NCBI GenBank assembly: GCA_016201275.1
Contig: JACQDB010000068.1
Coordinates: forward strand, 1 to 47,683
Direction of reading: 5' to 3'
From: Acidobacteriota bacterium
Lineage (GTDB): Bacteria > Acidobacteriota > Blastocatellia > UBA7656
Length of the DNA stretch: 47,683 nucleotides
How positions within the stretch are numbered: the stretch's first letter is position 1; every line of letters begins with the position of its first letter. A program made the translations under genes and the position numbers. Below the pieces are notes generated by a model that saw nothing but the letters and a program-made list of their open reading frames with translations, was not told the origin of the DNA and did not search any database. Shown piece by piece: positions 39,003 to 47,486 of the stretch.

Positions 39003-40778
39003 TTACTCAACGATTTTGATATGCAGTTCGGCCAGTTGCTCAGGTGAAACTGGCCCCGGTGATTCAATCATCAAGTCGGTAGCGCTGGCGGTTTTTGGAA
39101 AGGCCATCACTTCACGTATAGAAGTTTCTCGCGCCAATAACATCACCAAGCGGTCGAAGCCGAAAGCGATGCCGCCGTGTGGCGGAGTGCCGTATTCCAG
39201 CGCGTCCATGAAGAAACCAAATTTCGCTCGCGCATCTTCATCCGATAATCCCAACGCTTGAAAGACGCGGCGCTGCACGTCACGCGAGTGTATTCGCACC
39301 GAGCCGCCGCCGATTTCGACGCCGTTCAACACCAGATCATAAGCCTTGGCGCGCACCGATGCCGGGTCGGATTCCAGACGGCTCAAATCTTCATCTCGCG
39401 GACTGGTGAATGGATGATGCATGGCGTAATAGCGCCCGTCTTCCTCGTGATACTCGAACATGGGGAAATCCGTCACCCACAGAAAACTGAACTTGTTGGG
39501 GTTGATCAAACCTTGGCGCTGGGCAACCTCTGAACGCAAGGCGTTGAGCGATGCCGCCACCACCGCAGGCTTTCCGGCGATGATGAGCAACGCATCGCCC
39601 GCCTTGGAACTGGCTGCAGTAGCCAGTTCTGTGACTTTCTCTTCACCCAGAGCTTTCGACAACGAAGAAGCGACTTCCCCCACCGAAGAGGTTTTGATAT
39701 AGGCCATGCCGCCTGCGCCGTAGCGTTTGGCGATTTCCGTCAAATCGTCCAAATCCTTGCGCGAATAATTGCCGCAGCCTTCGGCGTTGAGGGCTTTGAT
39801 TTCGCCGTCCGCCGCCAGCACATCTTTGTAGAGCGAAAATTCGGTGTCCGCAAGTTGCGCCGATAAATCAATCAACTCCAGCCCGTAGCGAGTGTCTGGT
39901 TTATCGGAACCGTAGCGCCGCATGGCTTCCGCATAAGTCATGCGCGGGAAGGGCAGTTCGACTTTGGGTTCGACGAGGCGAAAGATTTCGGCAATCATCG
40001 GCTCCAAAGTTTTGAACACATCTTCGGGGCGCACGAAACTCATCTCGATGTCTATCTGAGTAAATTCCGGTTGGCGGTCGGCGCGCAAATCTTCGTCGCG
40101 GAAACAGCGGACGATTTGAAAATATTTATCGAAACCGGAGATCATCAGCAGTTGTTTGAACATCTGTGGCGATTGCGGCAGGGCAAAGAAATTGCCTGGC
40201 GACAAACGACTAGGCACGATGTAATCCCGTGCCCCTTCGGGCGTGGATTTGATCAGCATAGGCGTTTCGATTTCCAGAAAACCGTTGTGATCCAGATAGC
40301 GCCGTATGGTCAACGCAGCGCGATGCCGCAGCCGTATGTTGTCCTGCATTTTGACGCGACGCAAATCGAGATAGCGATATTTCAAGCGCGTGTCTTCGTT
40401 GACACGGGTCTGGTCAATTTCAAAAGGCGGCGTCTTGGCTTCATTGAAGATGAAAATTTCTTTCGCCAGCACCTCGACTTTGCCGGTCTTGAGATTCGGG
40501 TTCATGGTGTCTTTGTCGCGCATCACCGCTTTGCCAGTGACAGCGATGACAAATTCGCTGCGGAGTTGTTTGGCTTTGGTGTGCGCTTCGCCATTTTTAT
40601 CGGCGTCGAACACCACTTGCACGATGCCTTCGCGGTCGCGCAAATCCACGAAAGTGAGTTTGCCGAATTCGCGGCGACGATGCACCCAGCCCATCAAAGT
40701 CACGGATTCTCCGGCGTGTTCAGGCCGCAGCTCTCCGCAATTATGCGTTCTTTTTAAGTTGTTCAAATTATCTAGCAT
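39003..40778 (-). CDS. aspS: aspartyl-tRNA synthetase
   Basis: A 591-residue class II synthetase that charges tRNA-Asp. The N-terminal OB-fold anticodon domain ([19 protein letters not shown]) is followed by motif 1, RYRYLDLRR then [17 protein letters not shown], motif 2 [20 protein letters not shown], the bacterial GAD insertion, and motif 3 [14 protein letters not shown]. Length (590) is the bacterial type with the GAD domain. ATG 40778 gives the family's usual [18 protein letters not shown]; a TTG five codons upstream is less likely. It follows hisS on the same strand after about 250 bases of hairpins; the hisS-aspS order is common in bacteria. Whether it also aspartylates tRNA-Asn cannot be decided here. 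Confidence 0.96.
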   Translation of the reverse strand: MLDNLNNLKRTHNCGELRPEHAGESVTLMGWVHRRREFGKLTFVDLRDREGIVQVVFDADKNGEAHTKAKQLRSEFVIAVTGKAVMRDKDTMNPNLKTGKVEVLAKEIFIFNEAKTPPFEIDQTRVNEDTRLKYRYLDLRRVKMQDNIRLRHRAALTIRRYLDHNGFLEIETPMLIKSTPEGARDYIVPSRLSPGNFFALPQSPQMFKQLLMISGFDKYFQIVRCFRDEDLRADRQPEFTQIDIEMSFVRPEDVFKTLEPMIAEIFRLVEPKVELPFPRMTYAEAMRRYGSDKPDTRYGLELIDLSAQLADTEFSLYKDVLAADGEIKALNAEGCGNYSRKDLDDLTEIAKRYGAGGMAYIKTSSVGEVASSLSKALGEEKVTELATAASSKAGDALLIIAGKPAVVAASLNALRSEVAQRQGLINPNKFSFLWVTDFPMFEYHEEDGRYYAMHHPFTSPRDEDLSRLESDPASVRAKAYDLVLNGVEIGGGSVRIHSRDVQRRVFQALGLSDEDARAKFGFFMDALEYGTPPHGGIAFGFDRLVMLLARETSIREVMAFPKTASATDLMIESPGPVSPEQLAELHIKIVE

Positions 40779-40870
40779 AAAATCTGTCGTCAACCGTTTC
40801 GTAGTACCAAATTAATCGTAGATAAGACTGCCGTGCGTTTCCGCCTGAATCTGATTGATAAAATCATGTG

Positions 40871-40964
40871 CCCCTTTGTGCGCCGGAGGCGCAAAGGAGA
40901 TTAGCCAGCGGTGAAGCCGCTGGAATCCATCACAGCGTGCGACCTTGCGCCCCAGCGGGGCGCG
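40871..40964. repeat. cluster of three hairpins between hisS and aspS
   Basis: CCTTTGTGCGCC/GGCGCAAAGG, then CCAGCGG/CCGCTGG near 40905-40923, and GCGCCCC-agc-GGGGCGC (40948-40964). None is followed by a T-run in the direction of transcription (minus). They fill the gap between hisS and aspS and could be mobile palindromes or processing sites. The remaining bases of 40779-41029 show nothing else. Confidence 0.5.
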
Positions 40965-41029
40965 GGATTTTACTTTGCACATTTTTTTTCAAGGAACCTC
41001 AGGCGCTACTCCGAAACCGAAACTTCAAC

Positions 41030-42316
41030 TCAGTCTTTTTTGAGTATCGCAATAATTTCGGCTTCACTGCACGTTTTCTGCGCGCTCTTCTGCATATCGC
41101 GCAGGGTGTAGCTCTGGCTCTGGATTTCATTGTCGCCGATAATCAGCGCGTAGTTTGCGCCGAGGTTGTCGGCCAGCGCCAGCGCTTTTTTCAACTTGCG
41201 GCCTTCTAGGTCAACCACCACGCTGACGCCTTCTTCGCGTAATCGTCGCGCCAGCGCGAAGGAATGTTTGCGCGCCGCGTCGCCCAGATAAGCGATAAAC
41301 AGCGCCGGTGATTCTTTAGCACGCGCTACACTGTCGTCGGGCAGGCTGATTAAAATTCGCTCAATGCCCGAAGCGAAGCCGAAGCCTTTGGTTGGCGGAC
41401 CGCCGAGAATTTCCGACAGACCGTCATAACGCCCACCGCCGACGATGGTATTTTGCGAACCGAGTTTGCCGCCGCCAACAATTTCAAAAGCCGTCTTCGT
41501 GTAATAATCCAACCCGCGCACCAGCCTGGGCGTGATGCGATAAGCGATAGCGCGTTCATCCAGCATCGCGCAAAGTTCTTTGAAGTGCGCGTCGCATTCT
41601 TCGCAGAGCATATCGGTGAGGCGCGGCAATTGGTTCAAATACGGCTGACACGATTCCACTTTGCAATCCAGCACGCGCAGCGGGTTGGTTTCGTAACGAC
41701 GATGGCAATTGCCACACAGATGCGGCAGTTTGTCTTTCAGGCTCTCTTTCAATTTCGCTATGAAATTCGGGCGGCATTTTTCATCGCCGACCGAATTCAG
41801 AAGCAACTGGGTGTCGCTGATGCCCAGTTCTTTGAAGAACCAAGTGAGCATCTCGAAGACTTCGGCTTCAATGGCGGGGCTGTCGCTTTGGCCTATGATC
41901 TCTACGCCGAGTTGCGCGAACTGGCGATAGCGCCCTTTCTGCGGGCGTTCGTGGCGAAACTGCGCGCCGATGTAGTAGAGCTTGGTCAACCCCGTATGAT
42001 TGAACAAGCCGTTTTGAATGTAGGCGCGCACCACCGAGGCGGTTGATTCGGGACGCAAGGCAATGCGCTCGCTGCCTTCTCTGGTTTCAAAGGTGAACAT
42101 CTCTTTGTTCACGTCGGTTTCCGTGCCGACGCCGCGTTCAAAGAGTTCCAGCTTTTCAATGATCGGCGTGCGAATCTCTTCTATGCCGTAACGCCGGAAC
42201 GCTTCACGCGCTGCGCTTTCGACCAGATGCCAGCGTTCGATTTGTTGATAAACCCGGTTGGGTTTGACGAATCGCGCCGGTAAAACATCAAATGTGCCTT
42301 CTACCGTTTCAATCAT
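41030..42316 (-). CDS. hisS: histidyl-tRNA synthetase
   Basis: A 428-residue class II synthetase that charges tRNA-His. Start MIETVEGTFDVLPARF, then FETREGSERIALRPESTASV (motif 1 side and ATP contact), YIGAQFRHERPQKGRYRQF (motif 2), the histidine-specific loop RGLDYYTKTAFEIV, and GGGRYDGLSEILGGPPTKGFGFASGIERILI (motif 3, quoted in full only in part here). The C-terminal anticodon domain ends with YTLRDMQKSAQK. The gene is eleven bases or fewer from the carbonic anhydrase gene upstream and precedes aspS, so these probably form a minus-strand operon. Length is normal. Confidence 0.96.
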   Translation of the reverse strand: MIETVEGTFDVLPARFVKPNRVYQQIERWHLVESAAREAFRRYGIEEIRTPIIEKLELFERGVGTETDVNKEMFTFETREGSERIALRPESTASVVRAYIQNGLFNHTGLTKLYYIGAQFRHERPQKGRYRQFAQLGVEIIGQSDSPAIEAEVFEMLTWFFKELGISDTQLLLNSVGDEKCRPNFIAKLKESLKDKLPHLCGNCHRRYETNPLRVLDCKVESCQPYLNQLPRLTDMLCEECDAHFKELCAMLDERAIAYRITPRLVRGLDYYTKTAFEIVGGGKLGSQNTIVGGGRYDGLSEILGGPPTKGFGFASGIERILISLPDDSVARAKESPALFIAYLGDAARKHSFALARRLREEGVSVVVDLEGRKLKKALALADNLGANYALIIGDNEIQSQSYTLRDMQKSAQKTCSEAEIIAILKKD

Positions 42317-42325
42317 TTTTTCAAT

Positions 42326-42838
42326 TCAAGCTTCGCTTAAATAAGCGTCTTTCAACTGCACGTAATGCTGCCAGTTTTCCTGTATATGTGCGACTTCATC
42401 GAGCCTCAATTGTCGCCGCACTTTTGCCGGTGCGCCCATCACCATCGAACGCGGTGGAATAATCGTTCCCGGCGTCACCAACGAGCCTGCGGCGACTAAT
42501 GACTCTTCGCCAATCACCGCTTCATCGAGGATGATCGAACCGATGCCAATCAACGCGCCATCCTGCACTTGGCAACCATGCAAGATCACGCCGTGGCCGA
42601 CCGTGACGCGATTGCCGATGATGGTTGGAAACGCGCCACTCGTCACATGAATAATCGTGCCGTCCTGTATGTTGGTGTGATCGCCTATGCGTATGTGAAA
42701 GACATCACCGCGCAGCACACAGTTGAACCAGACGCTGGAATGTTCGCCGATCTCCACATCGCCGATGATGTGAGCGCTGGCTTCTATGAATGCACTATCG
42801 GCTATCTTCGGCATTACGCCTTGGTACGATTTCCGCAT
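42326..42838 (-). CDS. gamma-type carbonic anhydrase-like protein (YrdA/PaaY family)
   Basis: A 170-residue left-handed beta-helix (hexapeptide) protein. Three histidines at His64 (TIIHVTSG), His82 and His87 (GHGVILHG) match the gamma carbonic anhydrase zinc ligands, with the same spacing of 5 for the last two. RGDVFHIRIGDHTNIQDG is the conserved core, and PAKVRRQL ends the helix. Members hydrate CO2, hydrolyse thioesters (PaaY), or have lost activity. Length is typical. ATG 42838 (MRKSYQGVMPKIADSAF) has AAGG five bases upstream. The frame extends further upstream but that part is atypical. It leads the carbonic anhydrase - hisS - aspS run on the minus strand. Confidence 0.92.
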   Translation of the reverse strand: MRKSYQGVMPKIADSAFIEASAHIIGDVEIGEHSSVWFNCVLRGDVFHIRIGDHTNIQDGTIIHVTSGAFPTIIGNRVTVGHGVILHGCQVQDGALIGIGSIILDEAVIGEESLVAAGSLVTPGTIIPPRSMVMGAPAKVRRQLRLDEVAHIQENWQHYVQLKDAYLSEA

Positions 42839-42989
42839 CACCTTCTCTCGATGATTCGCCAGTGAGGAATCCGGGTCAGAAACTAGCGGGCAGCTTGGCA
42901 GTTCACTGTGGGCAATACCTACGACTACAATCTGACGCACCCTATACAGAAAGAAAGAAAACTAGCACACCGCTTGCAGTCGTCGCAAG

Positions 42990-43019
42990 TTGACACTACT
43001 TTTGCCTATGTCATAGCAT
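42990..43019 (+). promoter_or_regulatory. possible promoter of the lipoprotein gene
   Basis: TTGACA (42990-42995) is a perfect -35, and TAGCAT (43014-43019) is a possible -10 with an 18-nt spacer. The start would lie very close to the ATG at 43028, giving almost no leader. Tentative. Confidence 0.3.
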
Positions 43020-43027
43020 CTTTCTTG

Positions 43028-43660
43028 ATGAAGCCGTTATTGACTGCGCCACCAAATTCGACTTCGCGGGTTGCTCTCCTGCTGCTGGTTTTGTTGCCGG
43101 TCTGCTTTGCCGCCTGCGGCAAGCCTTTCAATGTACAGCCCAAACCGACGATCATCGCCGCACCGCCTGATGCGTCCGCAACTTTGAAAGCGACAGCCGA
43201 GGCCAACGGCTTACAGGTGCAGGCTCACGCCATCACCGATGAAGATTATCTGTATGACACCTTCGATGCGAATCTGATTCTGGCGGGCGTGTTGCCGGTG
43301 CGCCTGCAATTTGGCAATACCCGCAGCGCAACGGTTGACTTGAGCCAAGCCAAACTGGAACTGGTCGCGCCGAACAAAACCTACAAGGTCATAGACTCGC
43401 ACAAGGCGTACAAAAAATTGATGTCCTATTACGGCATACGCATTTATAACAAACACGGCTTCAAAACCTCGCGCCAGGACTTTGACACCTACGCGCTTGA
43501 TTTGAAGAAGGCGTTAGCGCCGCATGAAACCCGCGAAGGCTTGATTTACTTTGCCGTTCCAGACGCCCTCATCAAGAGCAGCCGCTTGACCTTGTTGGCG
43601 CGGAAATTGGGCGCAACGCAGGCCCCAGGCGATTCCACGCTTGAACTGCTTTTGAAATAG
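43028..43660 (+). CDS. predicted lipoprotein of unknown function
   Basis: A 210-residue protein with a lipoprotein signal: hydrophobic segment VALLLLVLLPVCF followed by the lipobox FAAC with Cys30 as the acylated residue. The mature part starts GKPFNVQPKPTIIAAPPDAS, then TDEDYLYDTFDANLILAGVL and PVRLQFGNTRSATVDLSQAK, suggesting a beta-sandwich. No known domain recognised. It would be anchored in a membrane, facing the periplasm. ATG 43028 is chosen to give a normal signal peptide; a longer frame from 42908 adds 40 polar residues. It diverges from the carbonic anhydrase gene. Function unknown. Confidence 0.85.
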   Translation: MKPLLTAPPNSTSRVALLLLVLLPVCFAACGKPFNVQPKPTIIAAPPDASATLKATAEANGLQVQAHAITDEDYLYDTFDANLILAGVLPVRLQFGNTRSATVDLSQAKLELVAPNKTYKVIDSHKAYKKLMSYYGIRIYNKHGFKTSRQDFDTYALDLKKALAPHETREGLIYFAVPDALIKSSRLTLLARKLGATQAPGDSTLELLLK

Positions 43661-43736
43661 AGAGCATTGGAAAAGCCCTCAAGCCGTGCCGGTTATTTCG
43701 TTCCCAAGCCTTGGGAGTGGTTTTCACATTTTTCCA

Positions 43737-43756
43737 TATCGCCTCGCAAGGCGATA
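43737..43756. promoter_or_regulatory. 8-bp hairpin just before the TPR-thioredoxin gene
   Basis: TATCGCCT (43737-43744) and AGGCGATA (43749-43756) form a perfect stem with a CGCA loop. It stands 20 bases before the ATG and could affect ribosome access. A shorter pair (TCCCAAG/TTGGGA near 43701-43716) is nearby. No T-run follows. Confidence 0.45.
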
Positions 43757-43775
43757 AAATGAGGTGCAGGTTTTT

Positions 43776-44807
43776 ATGACTAATTTAATTCGCTTGTCTG
43801 GGTTTGCCCTGTTTTTATTGGGGTTTTCTTTCATTCCGCAATTCGCTCTGGCTCAGGAAAACGCCAGACCGGAAGCCCCGGACGAAGGCCAGCGATTGCT
43901 TGAGCAGGGAAGAGATTTTGCGAAGAACGGCAGAATTCAAGAAGCCATGCAAGCCTTCACGCGAGCGGCGGAAATCAAGAATGGGCGCTGTGCCGAATGT
44001 TTTCAAAGCATCGGCATGATCTATTTCCAAGTCTCGCAGTACCAAGAGGCGGCGACAGCTTGGCAAAAAGCCATCGCTCTCAAACCCGATAATGGAGGCG
44101 TGCTGTTGAACCTTCTCGGCGTAGCGCTCTATTTGCAGGACGACAAAAAAACGCTGCCGGAAGCGATTACGGTTTTTCGCCAGGCTATCGAAGCGAGCCA
44201 AGACAGTCTGCCCAAAGCGCATTACAATCTCGGTTTCGCCTTGATTAAAAGCGGCAAGGAAGCGGAAGGCGTCGCGGAGTTGAAAAAATACTTGGACTTG
44301 GAACCGAACTCGCCGACTGCCGAAAGCGCCCGCGAGGTAATCAAGCACCCGAAACTCGCCAGCGTTCAACCGGCGACCGATTTCAAAGTGAAAGGTACGG
44401 ATGGCAAAGAGCTATCGTTGAAAGCGCTGCGCGGCAAAGTGGTGTTGCTGGATTTCTGGGCGAGTTGGTGCGGCCCTTGTCGTCAAGAGATGCCCGCCGT
44501 CAAACAGGTGTGGCAAAAATACGGCGGCGAAAATTTTGTCATCATCGGCATCAACCTCGATGATAGTAAATCGGCATTCGCGTCGTATATGAAGAGCGAA
44601 GGCATCACCTGGCCGCAATATTTCGACGGCCAAGGATGGGAAAATAAAATCGCCAGACTCTACGGCGTCCACGCCATCCCGCACACCGTGTTGATTGATG
44701 AGGAGGGCATCGTGCGCGCTGTAGGTTTGCGCGGCACAACGCTCTATAACAAGATCGCCGATTTGTTAAAGCAGTTGAAGGAGCAGAAGAGCGCCGCAAC
44801 GAAATGA
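43776..44807 (+). CDS. exported TPR-thioredoxin (TlpA/ResA-like) fusion
   Basis: A 343-residue protein. The N-terminal signal (LIRLSGFALFLLGFSFIPQF) ends in ALA. TPR-like repeats follow at about 30-180, e.g. GRIQEAMQAFTRAAEIKNGR and VSQYQEAATAWQKAIALKPD, and a C-terminal thioredoxin domain has TlpA architecture. The redox motif is Cys232-Gly-Pro-Cys235 in FWASWCGPCRQEM, with the cis-Pro segment AIPHTVLIDEEG. TlpA/ResA proteins reduce disulfides in the periplasm, including apocytochrome c hemes. The TPR part may bind the client protein. A hexaheme cytochrome c is encoded in this window. ATG 43776 is preferred over GTG 43764, since GCAGG precedes it at five bases. Confidence 0.92.
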   Translation: MTNLIRLSGFALFLLGFSFIPQFALAQENARPEAPDEGQRLLEQGRDFAKNGRIQEAMQAFTRAAEIKNGRCAECFQSIGMIYFQVSQYQEAATAWQKAIALKPDNGGVLLNLLGVALYLQDDKKTLPEAITVFRQAIEASQDSLPKAHYNLGFALIKSGKEAEGVAELKKYLDLEPNSPTAESAREVIKHPKLASVQPATDFKVKGTDGKELSLKALRGKVVLLDFWASWCGPCRQEMPAVKQVWQKYGGENFVIIGINLDDSKSAFASYMKSEGITWPQYFDGQGWENKIARLYGVHAIPHTVLIDEEGIVRAVGLRGTTLYNKIADLLKQLKEQKSAATK

Positions 44808-45275
44808 CCGCGAGTCCACAAGGGTTGCCGCATCACGATTATGAACTGAACTTGATGCACCCAAGGTCATTTCGTTTTCGGAGAACAAGAAGAAACCACA
44901 GAGGGACACAGATAAACACGGATGGAAATAGCCAGAAAAGCCCAGTGTTTCCAGGTATCGGTGTTCATCGGTGGCTCCATTTTTTCCTTCAGTAACGAGA
45001 ACTAAATGACCTTGTATGCGCTGCAACGCGCAAGAAAAATGTGCCTCATCAACTTGCCCCAACGTCGGTCGGTGTGCAAGTTTGCGTCGTTCCAAATCGT
45101 AAGCAAGCCCGCTTCCGGGTACGGCTATGCGAATACCAAGCGGCTGAATCGAAAAGTGCTTTCACCAGAAGCGCACATAAACGTATCGCCTTCGGCAAGC
45201 ACGATAGCAATTTCGTTCTGTGTCACCGCATTCGCTCGAAAGTCGAATCCAGATGGTGCCTCGAGGTCATGAACT
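44808..45275. other. intergenic region, 468 bases
   Basis: The left part holds a short-period repeat (44890-44985, listed separately). In the right part (45000-45275) the minus strand has a coding-like stretch with a stop at 45127-45129 (see findings), and several + strand frames are open. No start signal or motif makes any of them a supportable gene. No clear promoter was found for the following lipoprotein. Confidence 0.45.
44890..44985. repeat. short-period imperfect inverted repeat (ACCACAGAGGGACACAG type)
   Basis: AACCACAGAGGGACACAGAT and AAACACGGATGG on the left face a right segment GGTATCGGTGTTCATCGGTG whose complement reads CACCGATGAACACCGATACC. The similarity is imperfect, but the 7-nt rhythm (CAGATAA, ACACGGA) is like the other intergenic repeats in this window. 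Confidence 0.55.
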
Positions 45276-46085
45276 ATGAAAACTATGAACGCGCTAATTT
45301 ATCGGCTCATCATTTTATGCGGTTTATTGTTTGCCGCAGCGTGCGCGCCAGCGCTTCAATCCAGCATTCCTATTTATGATTTTGTGATCGTGCATACGTT
45401 TCCACATGACTCCAAAGCCTTCACCCAAGGTCTCATTTTTCGAGACGGGTTCCTGTACGAAAGCACAGGGTTGAATGGCAGTTCATCAATTCGCAAGGTC
45501 AACATAGATAGCGGTCGCGTACTTCAACAAAGGGATTTGCCGCAGGAATATTTTGGTGAAGGGCTAACGGTGTGGAAAGATGAACTCTATGGGATTACCT
45601 GGAAATCTCACGTTGGCTTTGTTTTTGACCTAAGTACATTTTCTCTGAAGCGTCAATTCTCTTATGCCGGAGAAGGCTGGGGTCTTACGCATGATGATAG
45701 CCATCTGTTTTTGAGTGACGGCACCTCCGTGCTGCGCGTGCTTGCTCCACCGACGATGCAAGAAGTGCGGCGAATTCAGGTCACTGCCAATGGACACCCA
45801 GTGGATCAATTGAATGAGTTGGAATGGATTGAGGGAGAAATATTTGCCAATATTTGGCAGTCAGACTTGATTGCCCGAATTGACCCTTTATCAGGGCGAG
45901 TTGTTGGTTGGATAGACTTGACGGGCTTACTCCAATCCCAAGAAAGAACGACTACCCCTGCGGATGTGCTGAATGGTATTGCCTATGATTCCGACAAAAA
46001 GCGATTATTCGTAACCGGGAAACTGTGGCCCAAGCTGTTTGAAATAGCGCTTGTCCAACGCCAACTACGAAGAAAGCCAGCGTGA
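45276..46085 (+). CDS. glutaminyl-peptide cyclotransferase (bacterial Glu_cyclase_2 type), lipoprotein
   Basis: A 269-residue protein. The signal (ALIYRLIILCGLLFAAACAP) ends in a lipobox with Cys23. The mature part has the PF05096-type glutaminyl cyclase signature: VHTFPHDSKAFTQGLIF, LYESTGLNGSSSIRKVNID, DLPQEYFGEGLTVWKDELYG, ELEWIEGEIFANIWQSDLIA, ending VLNGIAYDSDKKRLFVTGKL. These are beta-propeller enzymes that form pyroglutamate at protein N-termini. All the conserved blocks are in order. ATG 45276 is used; the second Met (residue 4) is an alternative. It stands alone; the next gene is 390 bases on. Confidence 0.9.
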   Translation: MKTMNALIYRLIILCGLLFAAACAPALQSSIPIYDFVIVHTFPHDSKAFTQGLIFRDGFLYESTGLNGSSSIRKVNIDSGRVLQQRDLPQEYFGEGLTVWKDELYGITWKSHVGFVFDLSTFSLKRQFSYAGEGWGLTHDDSHLFLSDGTSVLRVLAPPTMQEVRRIQVTANGHPVDQLNELEWIEGEIFANIWQSDLIARIDPLSGRVVGWIDLTGLLQSQERTTTPADVLNGIAYDSDKKRLFVTGKLWPKLFEIALVQRQLRRKPA

Positions 46086-46476
46086 ATCAAGTCGCAGCGA
46101 CTCTAGCACCGACACCTAGCCCGGCCATAGCGTGGACTGCCCTTTGGTGCGCTGCATATGTCAAAGGATCTACAGGCGACAGCGCCGCGACACGAAACCG
46201 GCTGCCATAGCCAGTTTCAGGGCGTCACTTGGAGAGCCATCAGCTTCGCGGTTGCTCGAAGTGAATCGCCAGCACCAGCAGGAAATGAGGCGTGTGTGGC
46301 GGCTGCCGGTTAATGGAAAGCAGAATGAGTTTGGTAATCAAGCCTGATGCCTGCTTCTGCTTTCGATGCGAGCGCGGTAGTCGCCTTTTGGTATGGGTGG
46401 CGTTTTTCAAGGTTCGCCTTCAACGCACTGCGTCAATTTCGTGTTGGGCGACAAGTGTAGGTTTCCAGGAATGGCT
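46086..46476. other. intergenic region with repeat D copy 1
   Basis: The only structure seen is the 60-nt direct repeat at 46174-46233. From 46234 to 46476 several frames are open on both strands but have no recognisable protein content. The frame of the following oxygenase is open from 46393 without similarity to its family, so this part is taken as untranslated. Confidence 0.45.
46174..46233. repeat. 60-nt direct repeat, family D copy 1
   Basis: Begins AGGCGACAGCGCCGCGACAC and ends TTTCAGGGCGTCACTTGGA. It matches 47250-47309 at 56 of 60 positions in the same orientation, 1076 bases apart, bracketing the 2OG-Fe(II) oxygenase gene. Confidence 0.85.
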
Positions 46477-47244
46477 ATGAATATGCGATATCCGTTTATC
46501 ATCGAGGAACCATTTCGAGCGGATCGGGTTGACGAATGGGCGCAACAGTTCAAGACGGCCCAGCCGTTTTGCCATGTCGTCATGGATAACTTTTTGCCTG
46601 TTGATCACGCCCGATTCCTGGCGCACAAATTTCCGCCTCCCGAACATCCCGTGTGGCTGGATTGGCGAACGCGCGCTCCCAATCAATATGGAAAACAAGG
46701 GCCGGGAAACTCCAGCCGGTTCGATTTGCTGGATCCAGAGTTTCGCTTTGCGCTGCACGAATTCAATTCGTCTTCCTTCCTGCAGTTTTTGGAGAAGGTG
46801 ACCGGCGTCAGTCAGTTGTTGCCCGACCCTTACTACACCGGCGGCGGTATGCACCAAATATTGACCGGGGGAATTCTGGATATTCATACGGATTTCAACT
46901 ACTACAGCCGCCTACAACTGTATCGCCAACTCAATGTTTTAATCTACCTGAACGAGGACTGGAGGCCGGAATATGGTGGCGAACTCGAATTGTGGACTTC
47001 CAGTATAAAAACTGGAGGAAGTTGTGCAAAAGCGATCCCTCCATTATTTAACCGTGCGGTAATTTTTAAGACCGATAAATCAAGCTTTCATGGACACCCA
47101 CGGGAGTGGTCGGCACCGGAACCGCTTACCCGTCGGTCTATTGCGCTTTACTATTACACAGCGCAAAAGTTGGAAGGAACCCTATACGATGAAAGTACCG
47201 ATTTTCAGGGAGTCAGTTCAAAGCCGCTTCCTGAGGGGCGTTAA
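46477..47244 (+). CDS. 2OG-Fe(II) oxygenase family protein (prolyl hydroxylase type)
   Basis: A 255-residue iron- and 2-oxoglutarate-dependent dioxygenase. The metal triad is His137-x-Asp139 in LDIHTDFNYY and the distal His205 in SFHGHP; the 2-oxoglutarate-binding Arg is in TRRSIALYYYT. The jelly-roll core reads LNVLIYLNEDWRPEYGGELEL between them. This group hydroxylates proline or other residues and is often next to glycosylation or peptide genes; here no such gene is adjacent. ATG 46477 is preferred because AGGA lies six bases upstream; ATG 46471 is too close. Nearly identical 60-nt direct repeats on either side suggest it may have moved as a unit. Confidence 0.88.
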   Translation: MNMRYPFIIEEPFRADRVDEWAQQFKTAQPFCHVVMDNFLPVDHARFLAHKFPPPEHPVWLDWRTRAPNQYGKQGPGNSSRFDLLDPEFRFALHEFNSSSFLQFLEKVTGVSQLLPDPYYTGGGMHQILTGGILDIHTDFNYYSRLQLYRQLNVLIYLNEDWRPEYGGELELWTSSIKTGGSCAKAIPPLFNRAVIFKTDKSSFHGHPREWSAPEPLTRRSIALYYYTAQKLEGTLYDESTDFQGVSSKPLPEGR

Positions 47245-47249
47245 TGGAG

Positions 47250-47309
47250 AGGCAACAGCGCCGCGACACGAAACCGGCTACCAGAGCCAGTTTCAGGGCG
47301 TCACTCGGA
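47250..47309. repeat. 60-nt direct repeat, family D copy 2
   Basis: Begins AGGCAACAGCGCCGCGACAC, five bases after the oxygenase stop codon. Four differences from copy 1 at 46174-46233. A diverged partial copy is at 19614-19644. From 47310 to 47486 no gene or structure is seen. Confidence 0.85.
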
Positions 47310-47486
47310 AAGTGCTGACGACGAAAGCCAGACGCCGGCACTCGCCTTATGCAGCCGCCTAACCGCTATCTTGAAAGGACGCTTTTGGGATCGTCTAAAC
47401 CTCAATTTATCAGGCGGAGCGTTTATAAGTTCACGAGGTGCTGATAGGGAAGTAAAAGACGGGTGAACCGCTTAGGTTTGTGGAGC

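Noticed and set aside
40948-40964. Rho-independent terminator after hisS
   Set aside because: The stem is not followed by a T-run in the minus direction; the T-run lies on the wrong side.
42908-43027. Longer start of the lipoprotein gene
   Set aside because: Would put 40 polar residues before the signal peptide and lipobox.
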